Notes: generated from the letters alone by a model not told the origin. A stretch of DNA of 64,000 nt from Candidatus Heimdallarchaeota archaeon (GCA_011364965.1 RDOB01000004.1:1-64000); one strand, 5' to 3'; shown: positions 44,433 to 54,230, counted from the first letter of the stretch. Translations and numbers: made by a program.

Positions 44433-45971
44433 CTATTTCCTTCTCATTAATATAACTAGAGGTGGGAAGCTATTCAAAAGAATAAGAATAGCGGGAACCA
44501 AAATGAAAAAAGAGTATAAATCCAGAAATTCATTAAGCACTTCTAATTCATCATATCCTCTTTTAATCACTGCAGATGGATCTTTTAGGAACAGAATGAA
44601 GATTGATGAGTTCTCTTCTACAGGAAATTCATCTGATAAATTGACAGAACAGTTTACACCAAGATTATTGTACTCTCTTTGATTCGATTTCCAGAAAAAG
44701 ACACGAATTGTTGTAATGATATAATTGTAAGTTTCTGGTTCTCCTATTAGATGAATTTGCGTACTTTCTATGAATATTTGACTTGGAATAGTATTATAAG
44801 AAATTCCCCCGTCGGAAATCAACGGTTCATCAATATATTCCTCAGAAGAAACATTATAAAAGCTAAAAGACAATTCTATCTCTCGGTTTGGTAGTGGTTG
44901 TTTCTCGATCTTTAAAATGACCATATAGGTCATATCAACATCGAATCGGAACTCTCCGAGATACTGAGGAGAATTATTATATAGCGATATCGAGTTTTCT
45001 GATATTAAAAATTCATTGTCATTTAGAGCTTGCGAATATGAGCGATTTATTTCCATTGATCTCAAGTTTATGGCAAATGGAGTGATTAAAAATAGTAGAA
45101 GAAAAAATATACTTAAAACAGTTGGTATAGCATAATATTTCCTAGAAAAATATCTTATTCTGTCAGTCCTAATGAATAGCAAGATAGTCATTATTAATCC
45201 CAATAAACCCACAATTATACCCCCAAGAACAGCTAACAATGTAGGTAACAAAATAAACGCTAATCCAATTCTTGCATCGCTTCTAAACCAAGGATTGCTT
45301 ATATTCATTCTATATGTTGAAGAAGTTACAAGTATAACACTGAATAATGAAAAACCTAAAACAAGAACTAGAAATAAAATGAAACTGAAACGTAAAGAAT
45401 CAGATTTAATACTTATGGAGTTTAAATGTTTTTCAGAACTTGCTAGACTAGTTTTGGTCTTATCTAAGTCTGGAGGAGTACCTTCAGGAATTGGAGAGGC
45501 TCCTCTCCTTATTAAGGTATCAAGTACAATATAAAATATAATTATTGGGATGAAAAGGGCAATAGTCCAAGGAAAAACGGGATTTAATATTCCAGGTTCT
45601 AATAACATCGGAATGAAGAAAGATTCCGTTTTTAAAAAGAAGAAGAAGAGAAGGAGAATATAAATAAGATAAATATAAAGAAATGATGTTATATATTTGG
45701 ATTTTAATCTTTCTTGACGAAATTTTTCTAATCTATCAATTAAATTGTCTAGTGGGAATAAAATAAAAAGGGAATAAATACTTGCTAGTATGATCAAAAT
45801 GATTGGATGAATAACAATATGAAAAGGAGGGGAATTCTCAATCACCAAATCTATTTGGGATAAAAAAGTAGCCAATATTAAGGAAAAAAAATATATTGGA
45901 TAAACGTACTTAAGATGAGGAAATTTCGAACACAGGTCATAAATTTTTTCTTTTAACAACATGAAATTCAC
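44433..45971 (-). CDS. Polytopic membrane protein with large extracytoplasmic domain, function unknown
   Basis: A 512-residue membrane protein with about eight membrane helices (near residues 23-43, 50-72, 93-113, 132-150, 193-215, 235-265, 282-304, 485-507). Between the seventh and eighth helices is a beta-rich, Asn-rich domain (about 305-480) with repeated NxS/NxT sites, consistent with an outside, glycosylated domain. A signature such as a transporter motif is not seen. I do not recognise the family. Confidence 0.55.
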   Translation of the reverse strand: MNFMLLKEKIYDLCSKFPHLKYVYPIYFFSLILATFLSQIDLVIENSPPFHIVIHPIILIILASIYSLFILFPLDNLIDRLEKFRQERLKSKYITSFLYIYLIYILLLFFFFLKTESFFIPMLLEPGILNPVFPWTIALFIPIIIFYIVLDTLIRRGASPIPEGTPPDLDKTKTSLASSEKHLNSISIKSDSLRFSFILFLVLVLGFSLFSVILVTSSTYRMNISNPWFRSDARIGLAFILLPTLLAVLGGIIVGLLGLIMTILLFIRTDRIRYFSRKYYAIPTVLSIFFLLLFLITPFAINLRSMEINRSYSQALNDNEFLISENSISLYNNSPQYLGEFRFDVDMTYMVILKIEKQPLPNREIELSFSFYNVSSEEYIDEPLISDGGISYNTIPSQIFIESTQIHLIGEPETYNYIITTIRVFFWKSNQREYNNLGVNCSVNLSDEFPVEENSSIFILFLKDPSAVIKRGYDELEVLNEFLDLYSFFILVPAILILLNSFPPLVILMRRK

Positions 45972-46285
45972 CTTTTAAAACAGATTTGATGAAATTTTAT
46001 TTAATTGAGGATTCCTAGTTTATGAACTTTTATTCTATTGAGGAAAAAAAGGATTTCTAGAGTAATTTAGCATTATATTAATAGAATTATCTCACAAGAG
46101 AATAAATAAATCACCAACATCTATCCGACATTCTCATAACTAGATAAAAGTATTAACAGATTCATTCCCATATAAGAATCTCACAATCGATTCAAATCCA
46201 TATAAAATATTCTTTTGCATTAGCAAAAGTAGATTGGAATAAATAATCTGAAACGAATATTCCATTAAAAAGGAAAAAATGCTTA
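45972..46285. other. Intergenic region with no gene seen
   Basis: AT-rich stretch between divergent genes. A 79-codon minus-strand frame at 46140-46379 overlaps the start of the MptA gene and looks spurious. The promoter of MptA is presumably near 46240-46270, but no single TATA box stands out. Confidence 0.4.
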
Positions 46286-47116
46286 GTGGTGAACCGAACA
46301 TTGACCCAAGATATGCAAGATGAAGAACCGAAATATCATCTTTCTTTAGATGAAGTGGGCGTAACTGACTTTTACACACAAATTTCAGTGACTAGAGGGA
46401 CCAAGATATATCGATATACGTTGAAAATTACTGTAGTTATTAATTTGCCATCTTCGCGAAAAGGAGCGCATTTATCACGATTTGTTGAAGCAATCGCAGA
46501 CATATTAAGTAGCGAAGAGCAATCATATTATTCCCTCGAAGAAATGTCAATTCATATATTGAAAACCTTGAATGAACGCCATCCGTTCGAAAAAGGGTCA
46601 ATTACATTAGATTTCATTTTCTTTGCCTCGAGATTGACTCCTGCATCCAAGAAAAAGACAAAGGAGAGCTATATTGCAAAATTAATAACCACTTGGGAGC
46701 TCGGCAATACCCTCCATGAATTACAGCTAGGAACATATGGAAATACTGTTTGTCCACACGCACTTTCATTAAATAAAACTGGAAACACCCACATTCAACG
46801 AGCCTATGGAGAGGTTAGAGTTAAAGGACGAACTGAAGATATTCCAGATATGGAAGAACTCTCTAGGGTCTTAGATCAAAGTTTTTCAGCTCCAACATAT
46901 AGCTTGTTGAAATCCGAAGATGAACTGTGGATTGTTAATCAAATGCATAAAAATCCGCTATTTGTTGAAGATGTGACGAGAAATATCTTAGAATTTACCA
47001 AAGAGAAATTCTCGCATCACGATCTTGAGATACAAGCAAAAACTGTTTCACAAGAATCTATTCACAAACATAATGTTGTCTCAAAAGGGAGTATTCGAAT
47101 AAATAAAAAAAATTAA
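46286..47116 (+). CDS. mptA: GTP cyclohydrolase MptA (FolE2-type, archaeal)
   Basis: A 276-residue protein matching MptA/FolE2: DEVGVTDFYTQISVTRG at the N-terminus, AHLSRFVEAIADIL, LEEMSIHILKTLNERHPF, ASRLTPASKK, and CPHALSLNKTGNTHIQRAYGEVRV with the metal-ligand Cys/His region. In archaea this enzyme makes a cyclic dihydroneopterin phosphate from GTP for methanopterin or folate-like cofactors. GTG start at 46286 with AAAAAGGA about 18 nt upstream; a later ATG at 46313 is an alternative. It is a single-gene unit. Confidence 0.9.
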   Translation: MVNRTLTQDMQDEEPKYHLSLDEVGVTDFYTQISVTRGTKIYRYTLKITVVINLPSSRKGAHLSRFVEAIADILSSEEQSYYSLEEMSIHILKTLNERHPFEKGSITLDFIFFASRLTPASKKKTKESYIAKLITTWELGNTLHELQLGTYGNTVCPHALSLNKTGNTHIQRAYGEVRVKGRTEDIPDMEELSRVLDQSFSAPTYSLLKSEDELWIVNQMHKNPLFVEDVTRNILEFTKEKFSHHDLEIQAKTVSQESIHKHNVVSKGSIRINKKN

Positions 47117-47142
47117 GCCTCCTCTATATTATTGAAGCTGAT

Positions 47143-48495
47143 TTAATCGTTATCTCCGAAAATTCTGTCTCTAAATTTCCTCGCGGCGGCAAAAATACCT
47201 ACACTACCAGCGGACATAGCTTTTTTGCCCGCAGTTATAACTAGATCTGTTTTAGTTATCTCGCCAGTTTTTAATCTTTCTAAATAATCTACAAGATTAT
47301 CATATGGAGGTAAAAAGTCAAATCTATAAATTTCGGATTCCCAATATCCACCACCTCTCTGTATGGTATAGAAGGCCATAACAACTAACAAGATTATTAC
47401 CATAAATATGAGTGTGATGTCATGATAAGCTTCAGAGAAATCCAACCCCCCGAAAAGAGTTTCATAAACGGAAGCATATCCACTTAAAATCTGTAATTGG
47501 ATTAGATGAAAACCTAGGGCTAATCCTAGGTATATTAAAACAACCCCTTCTCCCCCTACAAACCCAATAAATCGACCAATTCGAAAGGGATCTTCCTTTG
47601 CTTGTTTATCACTTTTTATAGTAGGATCATGAACTACACCTTTCATTTTAATGCGACGAGATATGTTTTGGGCACTATATAGCAAAGAAAAAGTTACTAA
47701 AATGAAATCAAAACTCGTAATGATATTTTCAGATCCACTAACCGATGTAAAGAAAATCATTATCTGATTTGGGAGAGTCATGATAAAGAAAAATCCAATA
47801 CTGGTATTGAATACATCATCTGTAAATATCCACCCGCGAACACACAAAATAACTATTATTCCGACTGCTGTACCAAATATTCCAACTAAGGAATAACTGA
47901 AATGGTTTTGAGTAAATCCAAGATAGGTAATAATTAGATTCCAAATTATTGAAAGAAACGCGATAAGTGCCATAATACCTGAAAATATTGATTTTTGATC
48001 TGAACGCGGTTTCCCAAGAAAAAGGATGCTTCCTGTTATTTTATTAGAAAACATGCCTTTAGAAAAGGCGAATGAAGCTAAGGGAACAAGAAGGGCCCAG
48101 CTGAAAAATGTAAATAAGGGAAAAAGCTGAATCAATAGATCAGAGAAGATTGCAAGAGCCTCAATTCCTTGAGATAACAGGTAGAATGCCTGTACAACAA
48201 TTACAAGTATCAAGAGAAGAAGGAAACGGAGAATTAAGTTCAATTTCTTTGAAACTAGGCCAGAAAGTATCAATCCTATAGCAATGCTGATTTGAAGCAC
48301 AAAAATAAAACGAAGCAACTCTGGGGTAACCAAAGATGAATTCTGGCCTTGTATTACTACTAATCCAGTGGAGAACAATGATGTTAGAAATAAAATTACA
48401 GAGAATAAGATCATTCTACGAGATAGTAGAATTCTAATCCCACCAAACATAACAGATTTCAAATAATCATAGAAAGCTCGTTCTACATAACTCAA
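47143..48495 (-). CDS. Polytopic membrane protein, function unknown
   Basis: A 450-residue integral membrane protein with about ten membrane helices (near 28-48, 60-80, 87-107, 118-140, 172-190, 205-222, 235-256, 317-340, 360-380 and one more). The C-terminal ~75 residues are soluble, with GGGYWESEIYRFDFLPPYDNLVDYLERLKTGEITKTDLVITAGKKAM, which reads like a short regulatory tail. No transport family is recognised. Confidence 0.55.
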   Translation of the reverse strand: MSYVERAFYDYLKSVMFGGIRILLSRRMILFSVILFLTSLFSTGLVVIQGQNSSLVTPELLRFIFVLQISIAIGLILSGLVSKKLNLILRFLLLLILVIVVQAFYLLSQGIEALAIFSDLLIQLFPLFTFFSWALLVPLASFAFSKGMFSNKITGSILFLGKPRSDQKSIFSGIMALIAFLSIIWNLIITYLGFTQNHFSYSLVGIFGTAVGIIVILCVRGWIFTDDVFNTSIGFFFIMTLPNQIMIFFTSVSGSENIITSFDFILVTFSLLYSAQNISRRIKMKGVVHDPTIKSDKQAKEDPFRIGRFIGFVGGEGVVLIYLGLALGFHLIQLQILSGYASVYETLFGGLDFSEAYHDITLIFMVIILLVVMAFYTIQRGGGYWESEIYRFDFLPPYDNLVDYLERLKTGEITKTDLVITAGKKAMSAGSVGIFAAARKFRDRIFGDND

Positions 48496-48606
48496 ATCTA
48501 TCGCTCCAAATATTTTTTCAGATCATTTAGATTAACCTAGCTATATTAATAGAAATTTTAAATTCTTCGTATAGAGGAATTAAAAAATTTCAAATGGTGA
48601 GAAAAA

Positions 48607-48903
48607 ATGAATTTAGAAGAAATATCCAAGCACATTGACGAATTTATTCAGGAACAAGGGGGTTACTGGGATATTCCATGGTTACTCTCTGCTATAACTG
48701 AAGAGGTTGGAGAACTATCCCGTGCGCTTCAAATTTTCTCAAAAATTAGAAAAACTGCTCCTAGAGAGCCAAAAAATGATAAAAATCTTATTGAAGAAGA
48801 AGTGGGAGACATATTATTCGCTTTAACTTGTTTAACAAATTTTTTAAAAATCGATTTGGAAATCGCAGTTTTAAAAACGCTTAACAAGTATAGAAATCGA
48901 TAA
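48607..48903 (+). CDS. MazG-like nucleotide pyrophosphohydrolase
   Basis: A 98-residue all-helical protein with the MazG layout: WDIPWLLSAITEEVGELSRAL (EExxE metal ligands) and later LIEEEVGDILFALTCL (ExxxD motif). It hydrolyses NTPs to NMP plus pyrophosphate, a house-cleaning role. The stand-alone short MazG form (without the tandem domains of E. coli MazG) is normal for archaea. Confidence 0.88.
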   Translation: MNLEEISKHIDEFIQEQGGYWDIPWLLSAITEEVGELSRALQIFSKIRKTAPREPKNDKNLIEEEVGDILFALTCLTNFLKIDLEIAVLKTLNKYRNR

Positions 48904-49131
48904 ATTACCCATAAATGGAGAATTCTACCCAGAGATTTCAAAAGCTCTTGAATGAAGAGAAAAGAAAGGGCTTTCGATACCGCTAGCTGACGCTTTTTAT
49001 TAGTAAAATTTTATTATTAAATCAGTCAAAAAAACCGTATAAATATGTGGGGAATTGTTTGAAATTAGTTGAAACCCTCCTAAAACGGTTAGAACAATAA
49101 AAAAAATATATTAGAGTAAAAGGTTTTTAAA

Positions 49132-50580
49132 ATGGCAAGTGTATTAAAACTAATTGCGGGCTTTTTTATATTAATAATTGGATTCCCGATCTTTATTGGA
49201 GGTAGTGCGGTTCTCTTGGTCGTTCCAATCTTTACTGATAATGATGGTTACTTCATGACTAGAAGCATGAATATCCAGCAAGATGGAGTAGCTGCAGTAA
49301 GAATGGATATTCCTCTTGAAGATATTCAAGTTGGGATTCGCATTGATCCTTCAAAATTTGTGACGATAAAAGTGAATGTTCAGGATAACAATTCTACTCC
49401 AGTATTTTTTGGTATAACAACAAGTACATACGCAAGTGAATATCTTAGTTCCATTTCTTATATTCGTATCACGAACTTTAACTACTTTGATGGCTGGGAA
49501 TTTGGTGATGAAGATCCAAGTTTCTCATACACAATAGATTGGCAAGTAATTCAAAATATAACAACATGGGCTAATCCCTTAACTGATCCAGTAACAACAC
49601 CAACATGGATCGTAGGTGGGGAATTAGGAGATTCATTTATTTGGGAACCTAGTGTTTCAGATCTTGAACAAGGAACACTTTCTTTGATCATTATTGGAGA
49701 AGTAGGTACTACTACAGTAGATAGCTGGGTGAGTATAACTTTCAGTCTAGGAGCAAAAGTACCAATCATTAATGCAATTGGTTGGTTCCTTCTTGTTTTC
49801 GGAGGATTAATCACCATTTTTGGTATTATTGTCGTTTGGAGTGGATTAAGAACAACTCACCGCCGATCAGAACGTGTACGATATTATCAAGGAGCTCCAA
49901 CAAGGCGAGTTGAACCAGTGCAAAGAGCTCCAGCTACTTATCAATTGCAGTGCTCTAATTGCGGATCCTTAAACGAAGCGGATTCTTCTTTCTGTTCACA
50001 ATGCGGAGAGGTACTGTTATCTGAAGATATGAAAACTGTAGGTGCTGTAACGGAGAAAAAGGCTCTAGAAATGGTTGAACCATCATCTGATCGTCTTATT
50101 ATTGCAGATTGGTGGTCTCGTTTTTGGGCATTCCTTATTGATTACTTCATTGTAAGTACTGTGTCTAGCACTATCAGTTCTTTATTTGTTTTTGCTTTTG
50201 GCAATTGGACCTGGTATTCTTCTGGAATTTGGAATCCAATCCCCTGGGTTTTCAATTTTGGACCATTTTCAATTTTCTTCTTCCTGTACTTCTTATTAAT
50301 GGAATATTATTATGGTCAAACCCTTGGAAAAATGGTTCTAAATTTGGAAACTGTTTCGCAAACAACTGGTCAAAGACCTACAATTCAGGAATTCGCTATT
50401 TCGGCAGCAGGAAAAGCATTCTTCTTGCCTTTTGACTGCATAATTGGGGTATTAGCTAAGCCTAAAGACCAAATTCCAGATTTGAATCAAAGATTTTCAC
50501 AACAGTTAGCAAAAACGGTTGTTATTAGACAACAAAAGGAAAAAGATGAGAAAGTACAATTTATATCTTCTAAATTCTAA
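49132..50580 (+). CDS. RDD-family membrane protein with N-terminal region and zinc ribbon
   Basis: A 482-residue protein: an N-terminal membrane helix (about 9-30), a beta-rich extracytoplasmic part (about 35-215), a second helix (about 220-240), then a zinc ribbon CSNCGSLNEADSSFCSQCG (about 280-300), and a C-terminal RDD domain (about 325-475) WSRFWAFLIDYFIVSTV, with GQTLGKMVLNLETVSQTTGQRPTIQEF as the conserved RDD core. RDD proteins are poorly characterised, some acting as Na+/H+ antiporters. Zinc ribbon plus membrane domain is a common archaeal layout. Function uncertain. Confidence 0.75.
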   Translation: MASVLKLIAGFFILIIGFPIFIGGSAVLLVVPIFTDNDGYFMTRSMNIQQDGVAAVRMDIPLEDIQVGIRIDPSKFVTIKVNVQDNNSTPVFFGITTSTYASEYLSSISYIRITNFNYFDGWEFGDEDPSFSYTIDWQVIQNITTWANPLTDPVTTPTWIVGGELGDSFIWEPSVSDLEQGTLSLIIIGEVGTTTVDSWVSITFSLGAKVPIINAIGWFLLVFGGLITIFGIIVVWSGLRTTHRRSERVRYYQGAPTRRVEPVQRAPATYQLQCSNCGSLNEADSSFCSQCGEVLLSEDMKTVGAVTEKKALEMVEPSSDRLIIADWWSRFWAFLIDYFIVSTVSSTISSLFVFAFGNWTWYSSGIWNPIPWVFNFGPFSIFFFLYFLLMEYYYGQTLGKMVLNLETVSQTTGQRPTIQEFAISAAGKAFFLPFDCIIGVLAKPKDQIPDLNQRFSQQLAKTVVIRQQKEKDEKVQFISSKF

Positions 50581-50626
50581 TCTCTCTTTTTCTCTCTTTT
50601 TTTTAAATTTAATAACCCTAATACTT

Positions 50627-51109
50627 CTAAGAGTCACTTATTAAGGCTTCCCGTGATTCTTGCAATACTCTATGATAATCATCGAAGGTTAATAAAGATT
50701 TTGCTTCTTCATATGTTACCCAACGATAATTAACATGTTCTTTCGAAAGATTGATGTCTTTTGAGTGGAACTGAACTAAGAAAAAAACAACCTTTTTCAC
50801 AATTGTCTTGGAACCTCTCTTGGGAAAATAAATAGAATCACTTATCAACCGTTTTAGGAGAGTGAAGTTTTTTTGCCCTGTTTCTTCTTGAATTTCTCGA
50901 ATAGCTGTCTGTTCATATGTTTCTCCCTCTACTTGTCTTCCTTTAGGGAAAGCCCAGTACTGAAAAGGACCATTGTGAAGTACGAGTAAAAATAAGGGAT
51001 TAGCTCGATTTTTTTCGAAATAAATGGGAACACCGCCACAAGAAACCTCGTCAAATTCTTTTTTTGGTTTCATTCCGCGTTTTATTCGAACCACTTTCGA
51101 TTTCCTCAA
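50627..51109 (-). CDS. Nudix hydrolase (Ap4A-hydrolase-like)
   Basis: A 160-residue Nudix protein. The box reads GRQVEGETYEQTAIREIQEETGQ, i.e. G-x5-E-x7-R-E-I-x-E-E-x-G with all catalytic acids present. The preceding FQYWAFPKGRQ and start SCGGVPIYFEK are as in diadenosine tetraphosphate hydrolases. It likely removes NDP-X nucleotides such as Ap4A. The N-terminus is very basic (residues 1-17). Confidence 0.9.
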   Translation of the reverse strand: MRKSKVVRIKRGMKPKKEFDEVSCGGVPIYFEKNRANPLFLLVLHNGPFQYWAFPKGRQVEGETYEQTAIREIQEETGQKNFTLLKRLISDSIYFPKRGSKTIVKKVVFFLVQFHSKDINLSKEHVNYRWVTYEEAKSLLTFDDYHRVLQESREALISDS

Positions 51110-51294
51110 TTTTTTATAGGTAAATTTTCTTCTCCAGCATATAATGTATATTAGCTCATTTTTATTTATATGCTATCAAAAAGATTTCAGAAATCAAAAT
51201 AAAAAGTATTGGATAGGATATTCCGAACCTTTTCCATGGAATTCATCTTTGAGATTTTATTTCCTCTAATCCAAAAACTTATCTAAATATCACA

Positions 51295-52239
51295 ATGAGG
51301 AGGTTTTACTGTAGTGAAAAGGAAGGTGAAAGTGTTTTGGGAGAAAATGACATAATTGGACAATTTCGAGTAGTTTTAAAGCAGGAATATCCCTCCAGTA
51401 ATATCAGAAACACACATGGAACTCTGAAACTTGAGAAAAAAGCTATTCACTTTATTCCACATACCAATGAAGAAAGTTATGAAAGAATATATGAAATGAA
51501 TGATCTTAACTCTGCGAATGTTAATATTAATCGTGAATGGATGCGTAAAAAGAAAACAGTGGAGTTGAAATTTATAAAGAAGCAAGTATCAGTTACAATA
51601 GATATTGAACCCATAGATGTTTCTCCAGAATTCCTTTTACAAGAGATAATTCGATATCGTGATGAAATAAGAAGGAATTCACCAGCTGGAATTTTTGGGT
51701 CTTTGATAGAAAAAATTGGAATCGAAGGACAGAAAATAGTCAAAGAAGTTGGCGCTGTCATTCAATCTTCGACTCAAGATTTAAGTCATGCAATTGATCA
51801 ATCAATTCAATTCATTAGAGAAGCCACTAGAGCATCAAATATACTTGAATCAATTGAAATTAAGGGGGATGATAAAACAATAAATTTAGACACTTCTGAC
51901 ATTGATGAGATTTTAAAAAGGTCTCTTGCTTCTGATAAAATAGAAGCCATGATTGCAGGATTAATAGCAAAAGGATTACTTTCTGCTAAAGATCAAAAGT
52001 TCGATGAAGCATTAGAAGCGCTTAAAATTGCCCAAGAAGCTGCTAAAAAGGAGAATATGACCGAATATTCAGATGTCGCTAAAGAAAATATTAACCAAAT
52101 AGAGGCAGCAGAATCTCGCTTTGATGGTTTAGATCCAAACTTAGGAGAAAAAGCAGCAAAATATGCCAAAGAAGCAAGAGATATTGTTGCAGAATGGGAA
52201 AAATCTAAAAAGGAAGGAGAAGAAAATTCCACACCATAA
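51295..52239 (+). CDS. Protein with PH/GRAM-like N-terminal domain and TPR-like C-terminus
   Basis: A 314-residue protein. Residues about 20-110 follow a PH/GRAM-like barrel pattern: FRVVLKQEYPSSNIRNTHGTLKLEKKAIHFIPHT, YERIYEMNDL, KKTVELKFIKKQVSVTIDIEP, then a closing helix FLLQEIIRYRDEI. Residues about 120-175 are amphipathic helical, and the C-terminus (about 205-300) has TPR-like helices (FDEALEALKIAQEAAKKENM). PH/GRAM domains bind lipids or proteins in eukaryotes. The frame of the next gene overlaps its end. Family placement is a guess from the pattern. Confidence 0.45.
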   Translation: MRRFYCSEKEGESVLGENDIIGQFRVVLKQEYPSSNIRNTHGTLKLEKKAIHFIPHTNEESYERIYEMNDLNSANVNINREWMRKKKTVELKFIKKQVSVTIDIEPIDVSPEFLLQEIIRYRDEIRRNSPAGIFGSLIEKIGIEGQKIVKEVGAVIQSSTQDLSHAIDQSIQFIREATRASNILESIEIKGDDKTINLDTSDIDEILKRSLASDKIEAMIAGLIAKGLLSAKDQKFDEALEALKIAQEAAKKENMTEYSDVAKENINQIEAAESRFDGLDPNLGEKAAKYAKEARDIVAEWEKSKKEGEENSTP

Positions 52240-52240
52240 T

Positions 52241-53356
52241 TTGGATAGAGTACTTTTTTTTTTACTTCTTTTTTCTTCTTCAATAAATTTGCTACATCTA
52301 CCTTCTCATGCTGAATTTGATTGTGTGGGAGCATCAGTTCAAAAATTTAATTTTAAATTCAATGCTTCAAATGCCTATGAAACTATAAAAAAGCAAGTCA
52401 ATTATGGAGCAAGATATCCAGGGTCTCTTGGAATAGAAAAAACCAGGAAATTAATAGCCAATGAGCTTCAGTCGAGCATTAATTGGGATATCAATTTTCA
52501 AAACTTTACTAAAAAGTGGAACGAGGAGGATGTAAAATTAGTGAATATTATCTGCCAACCTCCAAATTTTGATGTATCAACACCTAATTTTCTGTTAATG
52601 GCGCATTATGACACTCGTTTATGGGCAACAAGTGATCCTGATCCAGAGAGAAGAAGAGACTCTGTTCCTGGTGCTAATGATGGGGCATCTGGAGTGGGAA
52701 TATTATTAGAACTCGGCAAAGTTTTAGTTGAATATGGTATCACAAATTTTCGTCTAATTTTTTTTGATGCTGAGGATCAGGGTGGGATATTAGGGTGGGA
52801 TTGGCTTGTAGGATCACGTTATTATGTATCATCTAAGGACTCTGAACTTCAAGATATTTCATGGGCAATCCTTCTTGACATGGTAGGGGCTATAAATGCA
52901 ACTTTCAAAAGGGAAAGAAATTCCGATATGTACGCGAAGGTTCTTCTAGATCAAATCTGGGATGAGGCAGCAAATCTTAATTATAGTAATTATTTCATTA
53001 ATGAATCATGGAAAACTATACTAGATGATCATGTACCTTTTTTACAAGCTGGTATTCCTGCAATTGATATAATCGATGATTTTTCTTCTCGTTACAACCC
53101 TTGGCATACAACTTATGATAATCTTACTTATATCGATGTTGATACATTAGAAGCAGTTGGCTACACTTTAGAGAGTGCGCTACAAAAGTTGGTACAATCA
53201 ACAGATTGGATGAATGGTCTCACGAGGTTCAATTATGTTTCCAAATTTACTATAACAGTTGTACTTGGGAGTATTATAATGATATCACTAATTGTTCGAT
53301 CTTCTGGGAAAGATGCAAGGAAGATTGGTAAAAGTAATAAGATCAATAACTCCTAA
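52241..53356 (+). CDS. Secreted M28 zinc peptidase / glutaminyl-cyclase-like protein
   Basis: Of the M28 family: AHYDTR (His ligand), GANDGASGVGILLELG, FFDAEDQG with the Glu-Asp ligand and catalytic acid, and a C-terminal H at WHTTYDN, with an N-terminal signal sequence and one C-terminal membrane helix (about residues 345-363). It is either an aminopeptidase or a glutaminyl-peptide cyclotransferase; both share this fold, and the PGANDGASG block is more peptidase-like. The TTG at 52241, immediately after the previous stop, gives a good signal peptide. An ATG at 52163 would give a non-signal-like 26-residue N-terminal extension, so is less likely. Confidence 0.85.
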   Translation: MDRVLFFLLLFSSSINLLHLPSHAEFDCVGASVQKFNFKFNASNAYETIKKQVNYGARYPGSLGIEKTRKLIANELQSSINWDINFQNFTKKWNEEDVKLVNIICQPPNFDVSTPNFLLMAHYDTRLWATSDPDPERRRDSVPGANDGASGVGILLELGKVLVEYGITNFRLIFFDAEDQGGILGWDWLVGSRYYVSSKDSELQDISWAILLDMVGAINATFKRERNSDMYAKVLLDQIWDEAANLNYSNYFINESWKTILDDHVPFLQAGIPAIDIIDDFSSRYNPWHTTYDNLTYIDVDTLEAVGYTLESALQKLVQSTDWMNGLTRFNYVSKFTITVVLGSIIMISLIVRSSGKDARKIGKSNKINNS

Positions 53357-53568
53357 AACCGATACTTTTCTCCAAAATTTAGTTCAATTAAAAATTCATT
53401 TTGTAAGGACAAACAAAGTATTTATTTTATCACCTCAAGTGAGTTAAAATGAAACTAGTGGAAAAAATATAAAATCATTTGCATATCAAACCTATATTAT
53501 TCAGCCATAACTCTCTTAATAGAAAAATAAATTCACCTAGATAAACTAAGGAAATTGTAATTGGATAG

Positions 53569-54054
53569 ATGACGATTATGAATTCAATAAAAGAATTAGG
53601 GTCAAAATTAACTTTTCGTCCATTAACAGTTGACGATGTAAGTACAATTATCGACATCGATGAAAAAATCGTACGTAGAAAAAGATCAGAGGATTTTAGA
53701 ACCCAATTAACTGAGCAGATAGAAAAACATGGTGATGAAAGCTTTGGTGCTATCTCTCCATCGGGTCAATTAATTGGATATTTACTTGCAGAGACAAAAG
53801 TTTACATTTATGGATCTGATGATATCAGTGCATGGATTATTCTACTGGGAATAAATCCTGATTTTCAGGACCAAGGCGTAGGGACAGCATTAGCTAAACA
53901 AGCTATTACTCACTTCTCACAAAAGGGGATTAGTACCATTAGAACTATCACAGCATGGGATTGGGGTGATCTAGTTGAATTCTTCAGTTCGGTCGGTTTC
54001 AAACTCTCTGATTATTTAACATTGGAATTGAATATTGGACAAAAAACCCGTTAG
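53569..54054 (+). CDS. GNAT-family N-acetyltransferase
   Basis: A 161-residue GNAT protein: FRPLTVDDVSTIIDIDEKIVR, GYLLAETKVYIYG, WIILLGINPDFQDQGVGTALAKQAITHF (acetyl-CoA motif A with Q-x-x-G-x-G/A), and FFSSVGFKLSDYLTLEL. It transfers acetyl from acetyl-CoA to an amine; substrate not determinable. It is followed after 11 nt by the DUF2080 gene on the same strand. Confidence 0.88.
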   Translation: MTIMNSIKELGSKLTFRPLTVDDVSTIIDIDEKIVRRKRSEDFRTQLTEQIEKHGDESFGAISPSGQLIGYLLAETKVYIYGSDDISAWIILLGINPDFQDQGVGTALAKQAITHFSQKGISTIRTITAWDWGDLVEFFSSVGFKLSDYLTLELNIGQKTR

Positions 54055-54065
54055 GAGCAGATAAA

Positions 54066-54212
54066 ATGACTGAACAATATTCAAGATCAAAATTTGAAGT
54101 TTACGGGGAAGAGATGCTCGAGAAAGAAGTTAAGAAAAGTGGGAACAGTGGTAGAGTATATTTACCTCCTTCGTGGATAGGTAAGAGAGTAAAGATAATA
54201 AGAATGGACTAA
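54066..54212 (+). CDS. DUF2080 family transposon-encoded-type small protein
   Basis: A 48-residue protein found by reading the gap. Its sequence has the DUF2080 pattern: EVYGEEMLEKEVKKSGNSGR, then VYLPPSWIGKRVKIIRMD, a K-x-x-G-N-S-G-R-V-Y-L-P-x-S-W-(I/L)-G-K-x-V-K-(I/V) motif. The family is a small AbrB/SpoVT-like DNA-binding fold, often associated with archaeal transposons, where it probably regulates them. Here no transposase is next to it; it sits behind a GNAT gene with a GGAG just before the ATG at 54066. Confidence 0.8.
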   Translation: MTEQYSRSKFEVYGEEMLEKEVKKSGNSGRVYLPPSWIGKRVKIIRMD

Positions 54213-54230
54213 AATCAAATACCTCTTCTG

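Noticed and set aside
46140-46379. 79-codon minus-strand frame at the start of MptA
   Set aside because: Overlaps the conserved N-terminus of MptA in antisense and has no start signal.
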